Below are positions 26,779 to 34,864 of a stretch of 64,000 nucleotides of DNA, piece by piece. Origin of the DNA: Promethearchaeota archaeon (GTDB taxonomy: Archaea > Asgardarchaeota > Lokiarchaeia > Sigyniarchaeales > SOKP01). The stretch covers positions 62,001 to 126,000 of the forward strand of contig JAUVXW010000009.1 of assembly GCA_030603385.1 (NCBI GenBank). The letters run 5' to 3'. A model generated the notes under the pieces. The model did no database searches and was not told the DNA's origin. It worked only from the letters and a program-made list of their open reading frames with translations. A program made the position numbers and the translations under genes. How positions within the stretch are numbered: position 1 is the stretch's first letter; every line of letters starts with the position of its first letter.

Positions 26779-26797
26779 CCCCTGTGGAAGGCAGGGG
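26779..26797. ncRNA. GC-rich hairpin in an AT-rich gap, candidate RNA
   Basis: CCCCTG-TGGAAGG-CAGGGG forms a perfect 6-bp stem of G-C rich pairs inside the 26523-27040 gap, which is otherwise very AT-rich with no gene. A TATA-like TTTTTATA lies about 60 bp upstream. In AT-rich genomes isolated GC-rich hairpins often mark structured RNAs. The family is not recognised and strand is uncertain. Confidence 0.4.
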
Positions 26798-27040
26798 CAA
26801 TAAATAGAGGTTTAAGATTTTGACAGAAAAATTAAACTCTAATTATTATAAAATTTATAACATTTATAAATTTATTTGAATGTAATCATTCTAAACCTAT
26901 CATTGGGTTTTAGTTTTATCCAATTTGTAAAATTGACTTAAATATTCACTTATTTGTTATTAGAAGTTATATAATAGAAAAATTATAATTGGATTAAAAA
27001 TTTATTTTAATTAATTGGATAACCAAATAGAGTAATTAGA

Positions 27041-27631
27041 ATGAAGATATTGATAACAGAAATCCCAGAAAAACGTCCAGATTTAATTTTGATGTTTGAA
27101 AGAGAAACTGGTAAGAATGCTATGTATAAGAAGAGTGGAAAAATAACTAAACAATTTAAATATTGGCTTCGACAAAAAATAAAATATGAAAACCTTCAAT
27201 GTGACATCTGTAGCAGAAATGACTTTAAAAATAAATATTCGTTGGCTCGTCATTTAAACTGGCATAATAAAGAATATCGAGAAAATCATAGTGGAGAAAA
27301 CCATCCTCATTTTGGTAAACGTGGCAAAGAAACTCAGTATTGTAAGGGTGATAATGCTGGTTATCATGCTATACATAACTGGGTTGATAAATATATGCCA
27401 AAGACAGGTATTTGTGAGATATGCGGTAAGCCAGAAAATTATAGAGATTTAGGTCCATTAGAAAAATCCAACAAGACTGGGAAATTAATTAGAGATATCA
27501 ATAATTTTCAGTGGGCTCATAGATATTGCCACAATAAATATGATAAAGATAACAATATAATACATGAGGGTTCACCTAATTTAAAAAAAGAAATAAATTT
27601 AATTAGTTTATCATCTGCCAAAATCGAATGA
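27041..27631 (+). CDS. C2H2/NUMOD3/HNH-like nuclease with ETGK/FxxW module
   Basis: 196 aa. Residues about 19-45 carry the recurring module (FERETGKNAM, then KITKQFKYW). A C2H2-type finger follows (CDIC...LARHLNWH), then a NUMOD3-like SGENHPHFGKRG, then an HNH-like zinc domain (AIHNWVDKY, CEICGK, FQWAHRYCHNKYD). This layout is typical of homing-endonuclease-like proteins of phages. A related protein without the module is at 42928-43497. It is convergent with the zinc-finger gene at 27.6 kb. Confidence 0.7.
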   Translation: MKILITEIPEKRPDLILMFERETGKNAMYKKSGKITKQFKYWLRQKIKYENLQCDICSRNDFKNKYSLARHLNWHNKEYRENHSGENHPHFGKRGKETQYCKGDNAGYHAIHNWVDKYMPKTGICEICGKPENYRDLGPLEKSNKTGKLIRDINNFQWAHRYCHNKYDKDNNIIHEGSPNLKKEINLISLSSAKIE

Positions 27632-27635
27632 TATT

Positions 27636-27929
27636 TTATCTTCTCGATTTATTCATCCTTAAATCTATGTTCTTCTCTGTCTCCTCTATTATCTGTTTTA
27701 AAATTTCTTCGTTCAGAAGTTCCGACAAGTCATAAATATGTCTCTTTCTCTGTCTCTTTTTAGAAGTCCACGTTCCGATATGTATTTCATTCATTTTTTT
27801 AAAATATAATATCTTACATTTCATGCTACAGAAGTTGTTATTATATTCTTTTGATATTTTACCGCAATATCCACATCGACATTTGAGAAATCTAAATACA
27901 CCTTCTGTGATATTGTTATATTCAGTCAT
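27636..27929 (-). CDS. Small zinc-binding protein
   Basis: 97 aa with CRCGYCGKISKEYNNNFCSM, then KCK, a Cys pattern like MYM/FCS-type zinc fingers, followed by a basic helical tail. Last gene of a leftward mini-operon starting at 29155. Function unknown. Confidence 0.58.
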   Translation of the reverse strand: MTEYNNITEGVFRFLKCRCGYCGKISKEYNNNFCSMKCKILYFKKMNEIHIGTWTSKKRQRKRHIYDLSELLNEEILKQIIEETEKNIDLRMNKSRR

Positions 27930-27950
27930 TTATCATCATTAAAATTTATT

Positions 27951-28067
27951 TTATAACGAGTTGATGTATGGTAATTTTAATCTGGCTTTTCTCTTCTCTT
28001 TAATTTTCTGTTGCTTCCGTTTCTTTCTTTTACTCATTATTTTCTTAATCCTTCGACCTACCATCAT
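27951..28067 (-). CDS. 38-aa basic peptide
   Basis: Begins at ATG 28067 within TAATGATGG, so its start overlaps the stop of the preceding gene. The sequence MMVGRRIKKIMSKRKKRKQQ is extremely basic and ends PYINSL. The frame extends upstream, but the extension would coincide with the membrane peptide gene in another frame. A nucleic-acid-binding role is possible. Confidence 0.45.
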   Translation of the reverse strand: MMVGRRIKKIMSKRKKRKQQKIKEKRKARLKLPYINSL

Positions 28068-28219
28068 TACCAATTCCAAAAATTCTGTAAATCTTCTTGT
28101 GTAAATAAGCCAAACATTATAAATATACACATTAACACAAAAAATAAAGTAATGCACATGGAAACAATCGAAAGCTTATTCCTGCGTGTTTGCCATGTTT
28201 TCCAATTTTTCTCAACCAT
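28067..28219 (-). CDS. 50-aa single-helix membrane peptide
   Basis: ATG 28219 overlaps the stop of the zinc-finger gene (TAATG) and the frame ends at 28067, overlapping the next ATG. Residues 17-39 are a strong hydrophobic helix (LSIVSMCITLFFVLMCIFIM) between a basic N-terminus and QEDLQNFWNW. The overlaps at both ends support it as a real gene. Confidence 0.55.
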   Translation of the reverse strand: MVEKNWKTWQTRRNKLSIVSMCITLFFVLMCIFIMFGLFTQEDLQNFWNW

Positions 28220-28653
28220 TATTTTTTACCAACTTTTTCTTTACATTTTACGCAAATTAAAAAACCATTCTGTTCTATTATTTCTTTATGTGTACAGAAC
28301 AAATCAAGAAGTTTTTCTTTTCTATCTTTCTTTTTATTAACTCTAACTCCACACACTCTACAAACAGTAAATCCGTCAGTGTCCATCATGGATTCGTCGT
28401 GTATACATTTAGTAATGATACCATCAGGAATAAGACTCTCTTTTTGTCTTTTAATTTCTTTATCACTAATTTCTTCCTTGTTTTCTGTTAATATGGGGTG
28501 TAATGCTCGATGGCTCTTATTGATAATATTTTCAAATTTTTGGATAGCCAATTCTTTTTCTTCTTTAGTTCTCCGTCTTTTTCTCTTTCTTTCATATGGT
28601 TTTACTAGTGGAGATCCAATTGAATATTCTCCAATTTTTTTAATTTTTCCCAT
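28219..28653 (-). CDS. Protein with two CxxC zinc pairs
   Basis: 144 aa, very basic N-terminal half (ERKRKRRRTKEEKE), then C-terminal zinc-binding elements CIHDE...CRVCGVRV and CTHKE...CVKCKEK, a repeated 'C-x-H ... CxxC' unit. It resembles archaeal zinc-ribbon nucleic-acid proteins. A 221-codon frame on the opposite strand here is a shadow. One nt separates it from the preceding gene. Confidence 0.62.
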   Translation of the reverse strand: MGKIKKIGEYSIGSPLVKPYERKRKRRRTKEEKELAIQKFENIINKSHRALHPILTENKEEISDKEIKRQKESLIPDGIITKCIHDESMMDTDGFTVCRVCGVRVNKKKDRKEKLLDLFCTHKEIIEQNGFLICVKCKEKVGKK

Positions 28654-28654
28654 T

Positions 28655-29155
28655 TTAATTCACCATATCTTTATTTATTTTATATGTTTTCTGAGAATAT
28701 CTTTCAAGCATACCTTTTTCTATGTAATACCTGATTATACTAGCAAAATCTCTTTTAATATTACCATCCTCGGTTATAGGTGGATGCACCTTATCCTTAT
28801 ATATCCCTATTATTATGTTCTTAGAAAAGTAGGTGTGTTCATTCAAGAAATTTAAAAAAAACTCATGAATATGATTATTCGAATCAAAATTTAATTTTAT
28901 TTCTTTGTGACGCCATTTATGTGAAGTTAATCCATGTTTACTATCAAATTCTCTATTACAAATATTACAACGATTATTCGGATTTGAATTTATTTTTTGA
29001 CCTTTATATGTTATTATTATATTTCTTTCTTGTGATAGCCAATTTATAAACGCAGTTGTAAATTTATTAGATCGAAATGGAGGGCTACGTGGAGTTTCTT
29101 TTCTGAAATCTGAAATTAAATTTGAATGCACTTGCTTAAATCTATTTATATCCAT
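28655..29155 (-). CDS. ETGK-module, C2H2-finger and winged-helix protein
   Basis: 166 aa. Residues about 14-40 are a divergent copy of the recurring module (FRKETPRSPPF, then KFTTAFINW). A C2H2 finger follows (CNICNREF...GLTSHKWRH), then a C-terminal winged-helix-like part (FASIIRYYIEKGMLERY). First gene of a leftward mini-operon, divergent from the rightward operon at 29335. A regulator role for that divergent region is inferred. Confidence 0.62.
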   Translation of the reverse strand: MDINRFKQVHSNLISDFRKETPRSPPFRSNKFTTAFINWLSQERNIIITYKGQKINSNPNNRCNICNREFDSKHGLTSHKWRHKEIKLNFDSNNHIHEFFLNFLNEHTYFSKNIIIGIYKDKVHPPITEDGNIKRDFASIIRYYIEKGMLERYSQKTYKINKDMVN

Positions 29156-29334
29156 TAATATTTATAAAATTTCTAATTATTATAAATTATTTGTGTTTTA
29201 ACACGATTTTAACAATCAAACCATATAAAAATATTATGATGAAAAATTAATAATAAAAACATAATATTTAAATAATAGAAAAATAATATTAAATTAATTA
29301 AAAAAATAATAAAAACATAATAAAGGTTAAAAAA

Positions 29335-29580
29335 ATGGTCTATAAATTAATAAGTGAATGGAAAAGTAAGGATGGAAAATCTCACGAGATTACAGTTTAT
29401 AAGTATAATGTAAGCCAAGACAATGTAATAAGATATAACTATGAATCGAAAAATGATTATGTAGATATAAAGGTTCAATGGTTTGGTAATCCTACTATGA
29501 CTGAATATGTTTATGTTCAATATAATAAACAAAAATTAACTGAAAATGAAAGAGCCTTAGTTCAAATCGGGAGGGATTAA
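29335..29580 (+). CDS. Hypothetical beta-rich protein, 81 aa
   Basis: Predicted mostly beta strands (YKLISEWKSKDGKSHEITVY). No family recognised. First gene of a rightward operon of four small genes. The promoter lies in the divergent 180-bp spacer, and the next start is 2 bp after its stop. Confidence 0.58.
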   Translation: MVYKLISEWKSKDGKSHEITVYKYNVSQDNVIRYNYESKNDYVDIKVQWFGNPTMTEYVYVQYNKQKLTENERALVQIGRD

Positions 29581-29582
29581 AA

Positions 29583-29936
29583 ATGCCAAAAGTAAATTAT
29601 GAAAAACAACCTTTTAGATTATGTAGATGGAATTCTATTGATTATAAAAGGAAAGGAAGAGAAGATATGTATTGGTGTTCTGATGCAGAAGAGTATGTTG
29701 AAGAAGATAGATGTATGAAATGTTTCTGTAATAATTGGTTTAATATTTGTTCAACCTGTAAAAAACAAATTCTTAAAACAGAGCTTATATATGTTTTCTT
29801 GCCAGAATTCAAACTTGGTTATATCTGTAATGATTGTTATGATGGTGAAGAGAAAGTTCAGAAAAAACCTTCAAAAACAGAAAGATATATAATTTTTGAT
29901 ATAAAAAAATGGATAAAATTAAATAAAGAGGAATAA
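29583..29936 (+). CDS. Cysteine-rich zinc-binding protein
   Basis: 117 aa with about ten cysteines, including CMKCFCNNW, CSTCKKQ and CNDCYDG, which imply two zinc sites. No family recognised. It follows the 81-aa gene by 2 bp, with a GGGAGG ribosome site in the 3' end of that gene. Confidence 0.6.
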   Translation: MPKVNYEKQPFRLCRWNSIDYKRKGREDMYWCSDAEEYVEEDRCMKCFCNNWFNICSTCKKQILKTELIYVFLPEFKLGYICNDCYDGEEKVQKKPSKTERYIIFDIKKWIKLNKEE

Positions 29937-29941
29937 AAAAA

Positions 29942-30304
29942 ATGACAGAAATATCAAAAAGACAAAAGTTGTTAGTATTATTAAAAGATAAAGAATTAAC
30001 AGCAAAAGAAATATCGGAACAATTAGAAATTCCAATAGAATATGTGAGAACCTATATATCTCAATTTCCACAGATAAAAAAAGTCGGTAAAAAAGGTAGA
30101 TATAATTTATATAGATTTGTAGAGGCTAAACCAATAGAAATTGATGATTCTGGAGTTATGTCAAATTTTAAAAGACTTTACGAAATAATGAATATATGGT
30201 TAATTAGTAAAATGACACAAAAACAAATTTCAAATATTCCTGAAAATGTTTTAAAAGAATTAGATAATATGGAGGGAATTCTAAATGTCAAGTCTAACCG
30301 ATAA
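29942..30304 (+). CDS. Winged-helix DNA-binding protein
   Basis: 120 aa. The N-terminal 60 residues are a winged helix-turn-helix: KRQKLLVLLKDKELTAKEIS, then IPIEYVRTYISQF, then a GRYNLYRF wing. The C-terminal 55 residues are helical and may dimerise. Third gene of a four-gene rightward operon; it overlaps the next gene by 20 nt. Confidence 0.68.
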   Translation: MTEISKRQKLLVLLKDKELTAKEISEQLEIPIEYVRTYISQFPQIKKVGKKGRYNLYRFVEAKPIEIDDSGVMSNFKRLYEIMNIWLISKMTQKQISNIPENVLKELDNMEGILNVKSNR

Positions 30305-30563
30305 AATTAGAAAAGCTAAAAAATCAATGGAAATTCGAGAAGAGTTTAAAGATATACCTGGATTAAAAAAGAAACTTAAAGATCTTAAAGAGAATGGCAA
30401 AAAAATAGATGAAGAACTTGGAAAACCTATAAAATCTGACTGGGATAAAATTCACGAGACTTCTGATTATAAGAGATATATTTATCGAGTATTTGAAGGA
30501 AAGACTTTTAGAGGCTCAAATGCTGAATTAGATGAGTGGATCAAAACAAAATTTAATAGATAA
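30285..30563 (+). CDS. Hypothetical protein, 92 aa
   Basis: Basic, mainly helical protein (KIRKAKKSMEIREEF) with a C-terminal YIYRVFEGKTFRGSNAELDE. It overlaps the winged-helix gene by 20 nt and has GGAGGG in the upstream gene. No family recognised. Confidence 0.58.
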   Translation: MSSLTDKIRKAKKSMEIREEFKDIPGLKKKLKDLKENGKKIDEELGKPIKSDWDKIHETSDYKRYIYRVFEGKTFRGSNAELDEWIKTKFNR

Positions 30564-30658
30564 AATATTTTTTTTTCTCTAAATATCGATATTTTTAAGA
30601 GGTTATGGCTTAATTTCAACTTTTTTGAATATTTTTATATATCCAAATAAGAACAATT

Positions 30659-31009
30659 CAAATTTCGAGATATAACAATAGAGTTTATTGATGTTTGAAA
30701 TAAATTCTAATTAGAAATTTATTTTTTTGATCCAAAATCCTTATTTTGTTCGATCTTAATTATCAAATTTTTCTAAAAAACAGTGTTTTTGGCATTCTTC
30801 CAATGTCTACTCTATTTAGAATACATAATTTTATTATGTTAATTTAAAAGAGTAGACGGTATGTAATCGAATATATGATCCAATATAGATCTTTTGAATA
30901 TGATATCGAATGAAATTAATGAAATTAAGTATAATATTATCTAAATTATCATTTTAATATATTTAGATGTAGTTCTATATCATAATCAAATTTCGAGAAA
31001 TAACAATAG
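30659..31009. repeat. Pair of 23-bp direct repeats
   Basis: Copy 1 (30659-30681) and copy 2 (30987-31009) share CAAATTTCGAGA-ATAACAATAG with one substitution, and the following 18 bp are also similar. They are 328 bp apart and bracket the hairpin at 30805-30857. They may bind a replication or partition protein. Confidence 0.6.
30805..30857. repeat. Imperfect hairpin with GTCTACTCT arms
   Basis: GTCTACTCT (30805-30813) pairs with AGAGTAGAC (30849-30857), and an inner 7-bp stem (ACATAAT/ATTATGT) closes the loop. The TCTACTC core recurs at 41181-41187, 42587 and 42635, so it is probably a protein-binding motif of the element. Confidence 0.55.
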
Positions 31010-31306
31010 TTTTAATCGATTTTTGAATTTTCTAATCCAATATTCAAAAAATAAATTTTCCATCGATCCTTTGGAGCAAATATAGGGTTATTTCTAAATT
31101 TAAATGAATTTTCTAATTGAAAATTTATTTTATTGTAAATATATTTGATGATTTTTAATTTTCTGTTTGTAAATCAACTCAAAATGCACATGAACACAAT
31201 AAATTTATATATGAACATTGTAATCTATTTATTAATTAAAAATTTATTTAAAATGATTAAGAATATTTATCGAGAATCGATTGTAAATAAGGAGGTATAG
31301 AGTAAA

Positions 31307-31579
31307 ATGGAAGAAATAGATTATACATTGGTGGCAGAAGTTTCTAAAGCTTTTGCTGGAATAATTAATAAGAAAGTTATGGTTTCAAAAACATCTGAAG
31401 CTATAAAATATCTAAGAACCATCAAACAAGCAATTGTAAAAGGATGTAAAAGATCTGATTTCTTTTCTACATTTGGGCAAATTCTAAATTTAGTCCAATC
31501 TACAGTAGAAACGTGGTTAGATTGTTTACAACCAAGATATGTTGGGACATATAAGGGAACATGGAGTCCTTATAATTAA
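31307..31579 (+). CDS. Hypothetical helical protein, 90 aa
   Basis: All-alpha protein (YTLVAEVSKAFAGIINKKVM) with a Tyr/Trp-rich end (PRYVGTYKGTWSPYN). GGAGGT lies 10 nt upstream of the ATG. The long leader suggests a regulated, possibly strongly expressed gene. It precedes an acidic module protein. No family recognised. Confidence 0.6.
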   Translation: MEEIDYTLVAEVSKAFAGIINKKVMVSKTSEAIKYLRTIKQAIVKGCKRSDFFSTFGQILNLVQSTVETWLDCLQPRYVGTYKGTWSPYN

Positions 31580-31637
31580 TTTCAAATTTAAAGAAAATGA
31601 ATATTTTATCAAAAATTAAAATAGGAGGTATAGTAAA

Positions 31638-32174
31638 ATGACAAAAAAAGCAAAAGCAAAACAGGTAGTAGTAGAAAAGAAAGAGCAAATGATTGTAGAC
31701 GATTTATCAATTGGAGATATAGTACCTGATTTACATGGTGTAGATGTAGAAATCACAGATGACTTAATTTCGGATATGAAAACTTTTGAATCTGAAGGAA
31801 AAACAAAAGCAATTTGGCGAAATAAAATCACTGGAATGTTTTTATTTTGGAGAATGAATAAAGACAAGCCAAAGAAAGAGAAAAAGGTGAAGAAAGCTAA
31901 GCCAAAAGTCGTTGAAGAAGAAATCGAAGAAGAACTTGAAGACATTGAAGTTGAATATGATGACGAAGAAGAAATCGATGAGATGGAAGAAATAGAAGAA
32001 GCAGTAGACGAAGTTAACAAATTAGATGAAGCAATAGAAATAGAAGCAGAAGAAGAAATAGACGAATTAGAACTTATCGATGAAGCATATAAAGAGAAAT
32101 TTAGTGTCCAAAAAGTTAATCGAAACGCAAAGAAATACAAAGCATTTGCTAAGAAGTATAGAGAGTCAGAATAA
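31638..32174 (+). CDS. ETGK-like module protein with very acidic tail
   Basis: 178 aa. A short N-terminal segment (LSIGDIVPDLHG) leads to a copy of the recurring module (FESEGKTKAIWRNK, then ITGMFLFW; about residues 53-75), then a Lys-rich linker and about 80 residues of mostly Glu/Asp (EEIEEELEDIEVEYDDEEE), ending with a basic helix. The GDIV segment plus module recurs in the protein at 40564-40977, so the two are paralogous in their N-termini. The acidic tail may bind basic proteins or mimic DNA. Confidence 0.62.
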   Translation: MTKKAKAKQVVVEKKEQMIVDDLSIGDIVPDLHGVDVEITDDLISDMKTFESEGKTKAIWRNKITGMFLFWRMNKDKPKKEKKVKKAKPKVVEEEIEEELEDIEVEYDDEEEIDEMEEIEEAVDEVNKLDEAIEIEAEEEIDELELIDEAYKEKFSVQKVNRNAKKYKAFAKKYRESE

Positions 32175-32242
32175 ATTTTAAATTTTTTTTCTCTATTCAT
32201 GAAATAAATAAAATCTATAATCCAATTATTATTTCTAATGAT

Positions 32243-32260
32243 TCTAATGAACACTACATA
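32243..32260 (+). promoter_or_regulatory. Shared 18-bp upstream motif, copy 1
   Basis: TCTAATGAACACTACATA, followed by similar AT-rich sequence ending in TATTTAAAT (TATA-like), starts 105 bp before ATG 32348. The same 18-mer with the same downstream layout is at 35282-35299, 99 bp before the RHH gene. Likely a common operator or promoter element. Confidence 0.55.
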
Positions 32261-32347
32261 TATTTAAAACACCAATATATTTAAATTTTAGAAATTTATA
32301 TTAATATTAATAATCAAAATTTAATTTGAGTGGTGTATATTAATTAT

Positions 32348-32572
32348 ATGAAGGGTTTAGAACATAAGATTCAAATTTTAGATAAATTGATCAATTTTAA
32401 CACGAATTTGATGACGAATTCTAATTGTGACGGTGTTAAAAAATCTTACGAGACATTTATCCAATTATTGTTAAATCAGAAAATAAAAATCCAACAAACA
32501 ATTGATGATTTTAAATCCAAAAAAGAATTTGAACAAGAAAGTAAAAAATTATTAAAGAACATATCACGGTAA
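32348..32572 (+). CDS. Small helical protein, 74 aa
   Basis: Predicted helical hairpin (MKGLEHKIQILDKLINFNTN, then YETFIQLLLNQKIKIQQTID). ATG 32348 was chosen; the frame extends to a GTG at 32330. An inverted repeat (TAAAGAATT/AATTCTTTA, about 32571-32590) sits right after its stop and may end the transcript. Function unknown. Confidence 0.55.
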   Translation: MKGLEHKIQILDKLINFNTNLMTNSNCDGVKKSYETFIQLLLNQKIKIQQTIDDFKSKKEFEQESKKLLKNISR

Positions 32573-32614
32573 AGAATTTTAATTCTTTATAAAACAAAAA
32601 AGAAAAGAGGAAAA

Positions 32615-33919
32615 ATGAAAAGATTTAATCATAAATGTGTGCGATATGATCGAAACGATCTTCGCAAATTTTTAAAAGTTTCATTTGCCCTTCTAATATT
32701 ATTTATTGCTTCCATTCCATTGTCCACATTTGTTGATGCTAAAGACAAGGATAAAAAACCTAAAAAACCTAAGGATAAATCTGCGATATTTAATCTATCA
32801 TATCTCAATCCAGATGCACAATTCACATCAATTGATTATTCAGGTATCGAATATTACCTGAATGGTGAACTATTATATGTTACCAATAGTTTAGGACTCA
32901 TTGAAATAGATATTAATAAACTTGGAGAACAAAATTTTACAATGATTTTCGGTGGAGTACGTTATGAATTTATTTTTAACGAATCTATTACAGAATCCAT
33001 TATCCTTAACACAAAATCCATAGATGCATTAGCAATGTGGGATGAAATATTCATGTCTATAGTTAATAGTACAAATGATTTTAACTTAAATCTACTATAC
33101 TTTGATGGTACAAGCTGGGTTACGATTGAGACGTTTACTGCCGTTGAAAGTGGGATGGTTCAATTCAACAATTTAATTATGGGCGAATATGCATTAAGTT
33201 CTGGTATTAAAGATACTTCGATTACATTTACAATTGGACAAGATATGATTAATTACACCGATACCATGATTGTAGTTCCAGACAAAACAGAAATTTCAAT
33301 AACATACTTTGATTCTATATTTGGAACTGACTATCCAGTTGATTTATCTACTATAAACTATATATTAGAAATTTGGTCTAATACCGCAAATGATTACATA
33401 ACTATTCCTGAGAATTACTATGTCGCAGTTAAAGATGATGTTTTAGGTATGATAGTAATCTATGAATTGCTTCAATCTGGTAATGAATATAGAATTTGTA
33501 TTGGCAATGCTTGGAATGAAAATTATGAGTTTAATGAAGATGTATTAACGGAAATTGGATTAACAGCCAAATCATTAGTAGCTGAATTCTTATGGAGTTT
33601 CGAATCAGAACCAGTTAATGGAACGAACTTTGAATTATTCTATTATGACGGTACTGACTATATTTCTGCTGGTATATACACAACTGATATAAATGGTAAA
33701 ATTATCATAACAGAATTATTACCAATGGGAACCTATAAATTCGATGATTACGCAACTTTTGATATTGTAGCTGATGATGTCGTAAAGACAGTGGGTTACA
33801 CTGTTGAATCCATATTAGGAGGTTTTAGAACACCTGCTTGGATTTCATTTGGAAGCGTGAAGTCTAAGCTTTTTTCTTTTTTAACAATTAAAATAAATTT
33901 ATATTATGAAGGTGAATGA
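32615..33919 (+). CDS. Secreted or membrane-attached beta-domain protein
   Basis: 434 aa. Residues 19-41 form a signal/anchor helix (LKVSFALLILFIASIPLST) ending near FVDA. A Lys-rich KDKDKKPKKPKDK linker follows, then about 370 residues of beta-rich, Tyr/Asp/Asn-rich repeats resembling Ig-like or CNA-B-like folds (LNLLYFDGTSW and FELFYYDGTDY are internal repeats). A surface or virion-associated protein is a reasonable inference, but no structural homologue is recognised. Confidence 0.65.
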   Translation: MKRFNHKCVRYDRNDLRKFLKVSFALLILFIASIPLSTFVDAKDKDKKPKKPKDKSAIFNLSYLNPDAQFTSIDYSGIEYYLNGELLYVTNSLGLIEIDINKLGEQNFTMIFGGVRYEFIFNESITESIILNTKSIDALAMWDEIFMSIVNSTNDFNLNLLYFDGTSWVTIETFTAVESGMVQFNNLIMGEYALSSGIKDTSITFTIGQDMINYTDTMIVVPDKTEISITYFDSIFGTDYPVDLSTINYILEIWSNTANDYITIPENYYVAVKDDVLGMIVIYELLQSGNEYRICIGNAWNENYEFNEDVLTEIGLTAKSLVAEFLWSFESEPVNGTNFELFYYDGTDYISAGIYTTDINGKIIITELLPMGTYKFDDYATFDIVADDVVKTVGYTVESILGGFRTPAWISFGSVKSKLFSFLTIKINLYYEGE

Positions 33920-34221
33920 TAATAGAAAAAATGACTATGCAATTTATTAGTAGCATATCGAGAGAAAATCAAATTTTTAAGGGCAGATCATATAAAATTG
34001 GAAGTTTTGTTAATGGAGAACCTGTAATTGAGCATAAAATTCCAATTCCAGATTCAGATATTCTCTGTGATTGGTGCAATGCTAAAATACTAACAGAGAA
34101 AATAAAGGTAGTTGTTAATTTTGACATTTTAACAGGAAAATCAAGTATATCGTATGTTATTTGTGATAATTGTAAAGAAAACAAGTTTAATGATATAATC
34201 GAAATTAAGAGTGTAAAATAA
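33916..34221 (+). CDS. Small zinc-ribbon protein, 101 aa
   Basis: CDWCNAKI...CDNCKEN are two CxxC pairs about 43 residues apart around predicted beta strands, resembling a zinc ribbon. The ATG overlaps the stop of the surface-protein gene (ATGA). An in-frame ATG at 33931 is an alternative start. Confidence 0.62.
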   Translation: MIIEKMTMQFISSISRENQIFKGRSYKIGSFVNGEPVIEHKIPIPDSDILCDWCNAKILTEKIKVVVNFDILTGKSSISYVICDNCKENKFNDIIEIKSVK

Positions 34222-34229
34222 AAAAAATC

Positions 34230-34382
34230 ATGCTAAACCTTAAATCATGTGAGCTGTTGGTATACCTGGATTTTAAGAGTATTCAATTCGATTATTCTGA
34301 TCAATGTCTTTTGGATTTCACCCTCAAACTCTTTCTAATCAATTGCCAACAGCTCAATTTATTCAATTTATTTATGGAGTGA
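34230..34382 (+). other. Structured spacer, possible 50-aa frame
   Basis: The spacer contains a 10-bp perfect inverted repeat, GAGCTGTTGG (34251-34260) and CCAACAGCTC (34346-34355), extended by flanking pairs, with a nested 6-bp pair AAGAGT/ACTCTT (34275-34280 and 34328-34333). A 50-codon frame also spans it, without a ribosome site and with codon use unlike the neighbours. I favour a folded RNA element in the leader of the next gene over a protein. Confidence 0.45.
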
Positions 34383-34388
34383 GGGAAA

Positions 34389-34535
34389 ATGACAATAAAC
34401 AAATTTCTTAGGGGTTTAATAAAAGAGATGAGTGAATTTATAGATGGTGAGAATCCTAAGAATTTAAGAGTTTTCAAATTTGATAAAGATGGTAAGCAAA
34501 TAGAAGTAATAAATGAATTAGAATTATGGAGGTGA
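34389..34535 (+). CDS. 48-aa hypothetical protein
   Basis: Starts MTINKFLRGLIKEMSEFIDG after GAGTGAGGG and ends ELELWR. Its stop lies inside the GGAGGTGA site of the next gene. Acidic/basic helical peptide without recognised motif. Confidence 0.55.
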   Translation: MTINKFLRGLIKEMSEFIDGENPKNLRVFKFDKDGKQIEVINELELWR

Positions 34536-34541
34536 GAGAAG

Positions 34542-34694
34542 TTGTTTGATATAAAATTTATTACAATTAAAATAATGAAAATATTGAAGAAACAAAAGTT
34601 TCTCAGACATTTAGGTCCATTACAAATAGAAACGTTAGAAGAAGATGTTTTCGAATTGTTAGAAGAATGGGAAAAAGTAACGAAGGAGGATTAA
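34542..34694 (+). CDS. 50-aa hypothetical protein with TTG start
   Basis: GGAGGTGA (34528-34535) sits 6 nt before TTG 34542, the only in-frame start at that distance. Translation ends VFELLEEWEKVTKED. The C-terminal part is an acidic helix, the N-terminal part basic (KILKKQKFLRHLG). The next start follows 2 bp after its stop. Confidence 0.55.
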   Translation: MFDIKFITIKIMKILKKQKFLRHLGPLQIETLEEDVFELLEEWEKVTKED

Positions 34695-34696
34695 AA

Positions 34697-34864
34697 ATGT
34701 CTGATAAATTTATGAAAATGTTGTTAATGATCTTACTTATTGGTTTTATAGCAATGTCATTATCGTATATTTTTATTGTAAACCAGATTTTAATCGATAT
34801 GAGAAATGAAGTAAACGAACTTATAGAAATCGTAAATGGTACAATTGGAGCTAATTTAAAATGA
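34697..34864 (+). CDS. 55-aa single-helix membrane protein
   Basis: MSDKFMKMLLMILLIGFIAM begins at ATG 34697, 7 nt after GGAGG. One membrane helix (residues about 6-30) is followed by an acidic external or coiled segment (LIDMRNEVNELIEIVNG). The stop overlaps the next ATG (ATGA). Confidence 0.58.
   Translation: MSDKFMKMLLMILLIGFIAMSLSYIFIVNQILIDMRNEVNELIEIVNGTIGANLK

Larger units (their letters stand above)
30564..31306. other. 740-bp non-coding region with repeats, possible origin or control region
   Basis: No gene seen. It holds two direct repeats with the core CAAATTTCGAGA (from 30659 and from 30987, about 23 bp with one mismatch, and similar sequence continuing for about 15 bp) and an imperfect hairpin at 30805-30857. 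The end carries the promoter and GGAGGT site of the gene at 31307. Confidence 0.55.

Noticed and set aside
28190..28855. 221-codon frame on the plus strand
   Set aside because: It is antisense to two leftward genes with clear zinc-finger motifs and ATG overlaps, and its composition (Ser/Phe/Leu-rich without motifs) is that of a shadow frame.
31616..32254. Serine-rich 212-codon minus-strand frame
   Set aside because: Poly-Ser arises from reading the complement of the Glu/Asp-rich tail of the protein at 31638-32174, which has a ribosome site and the shared module.
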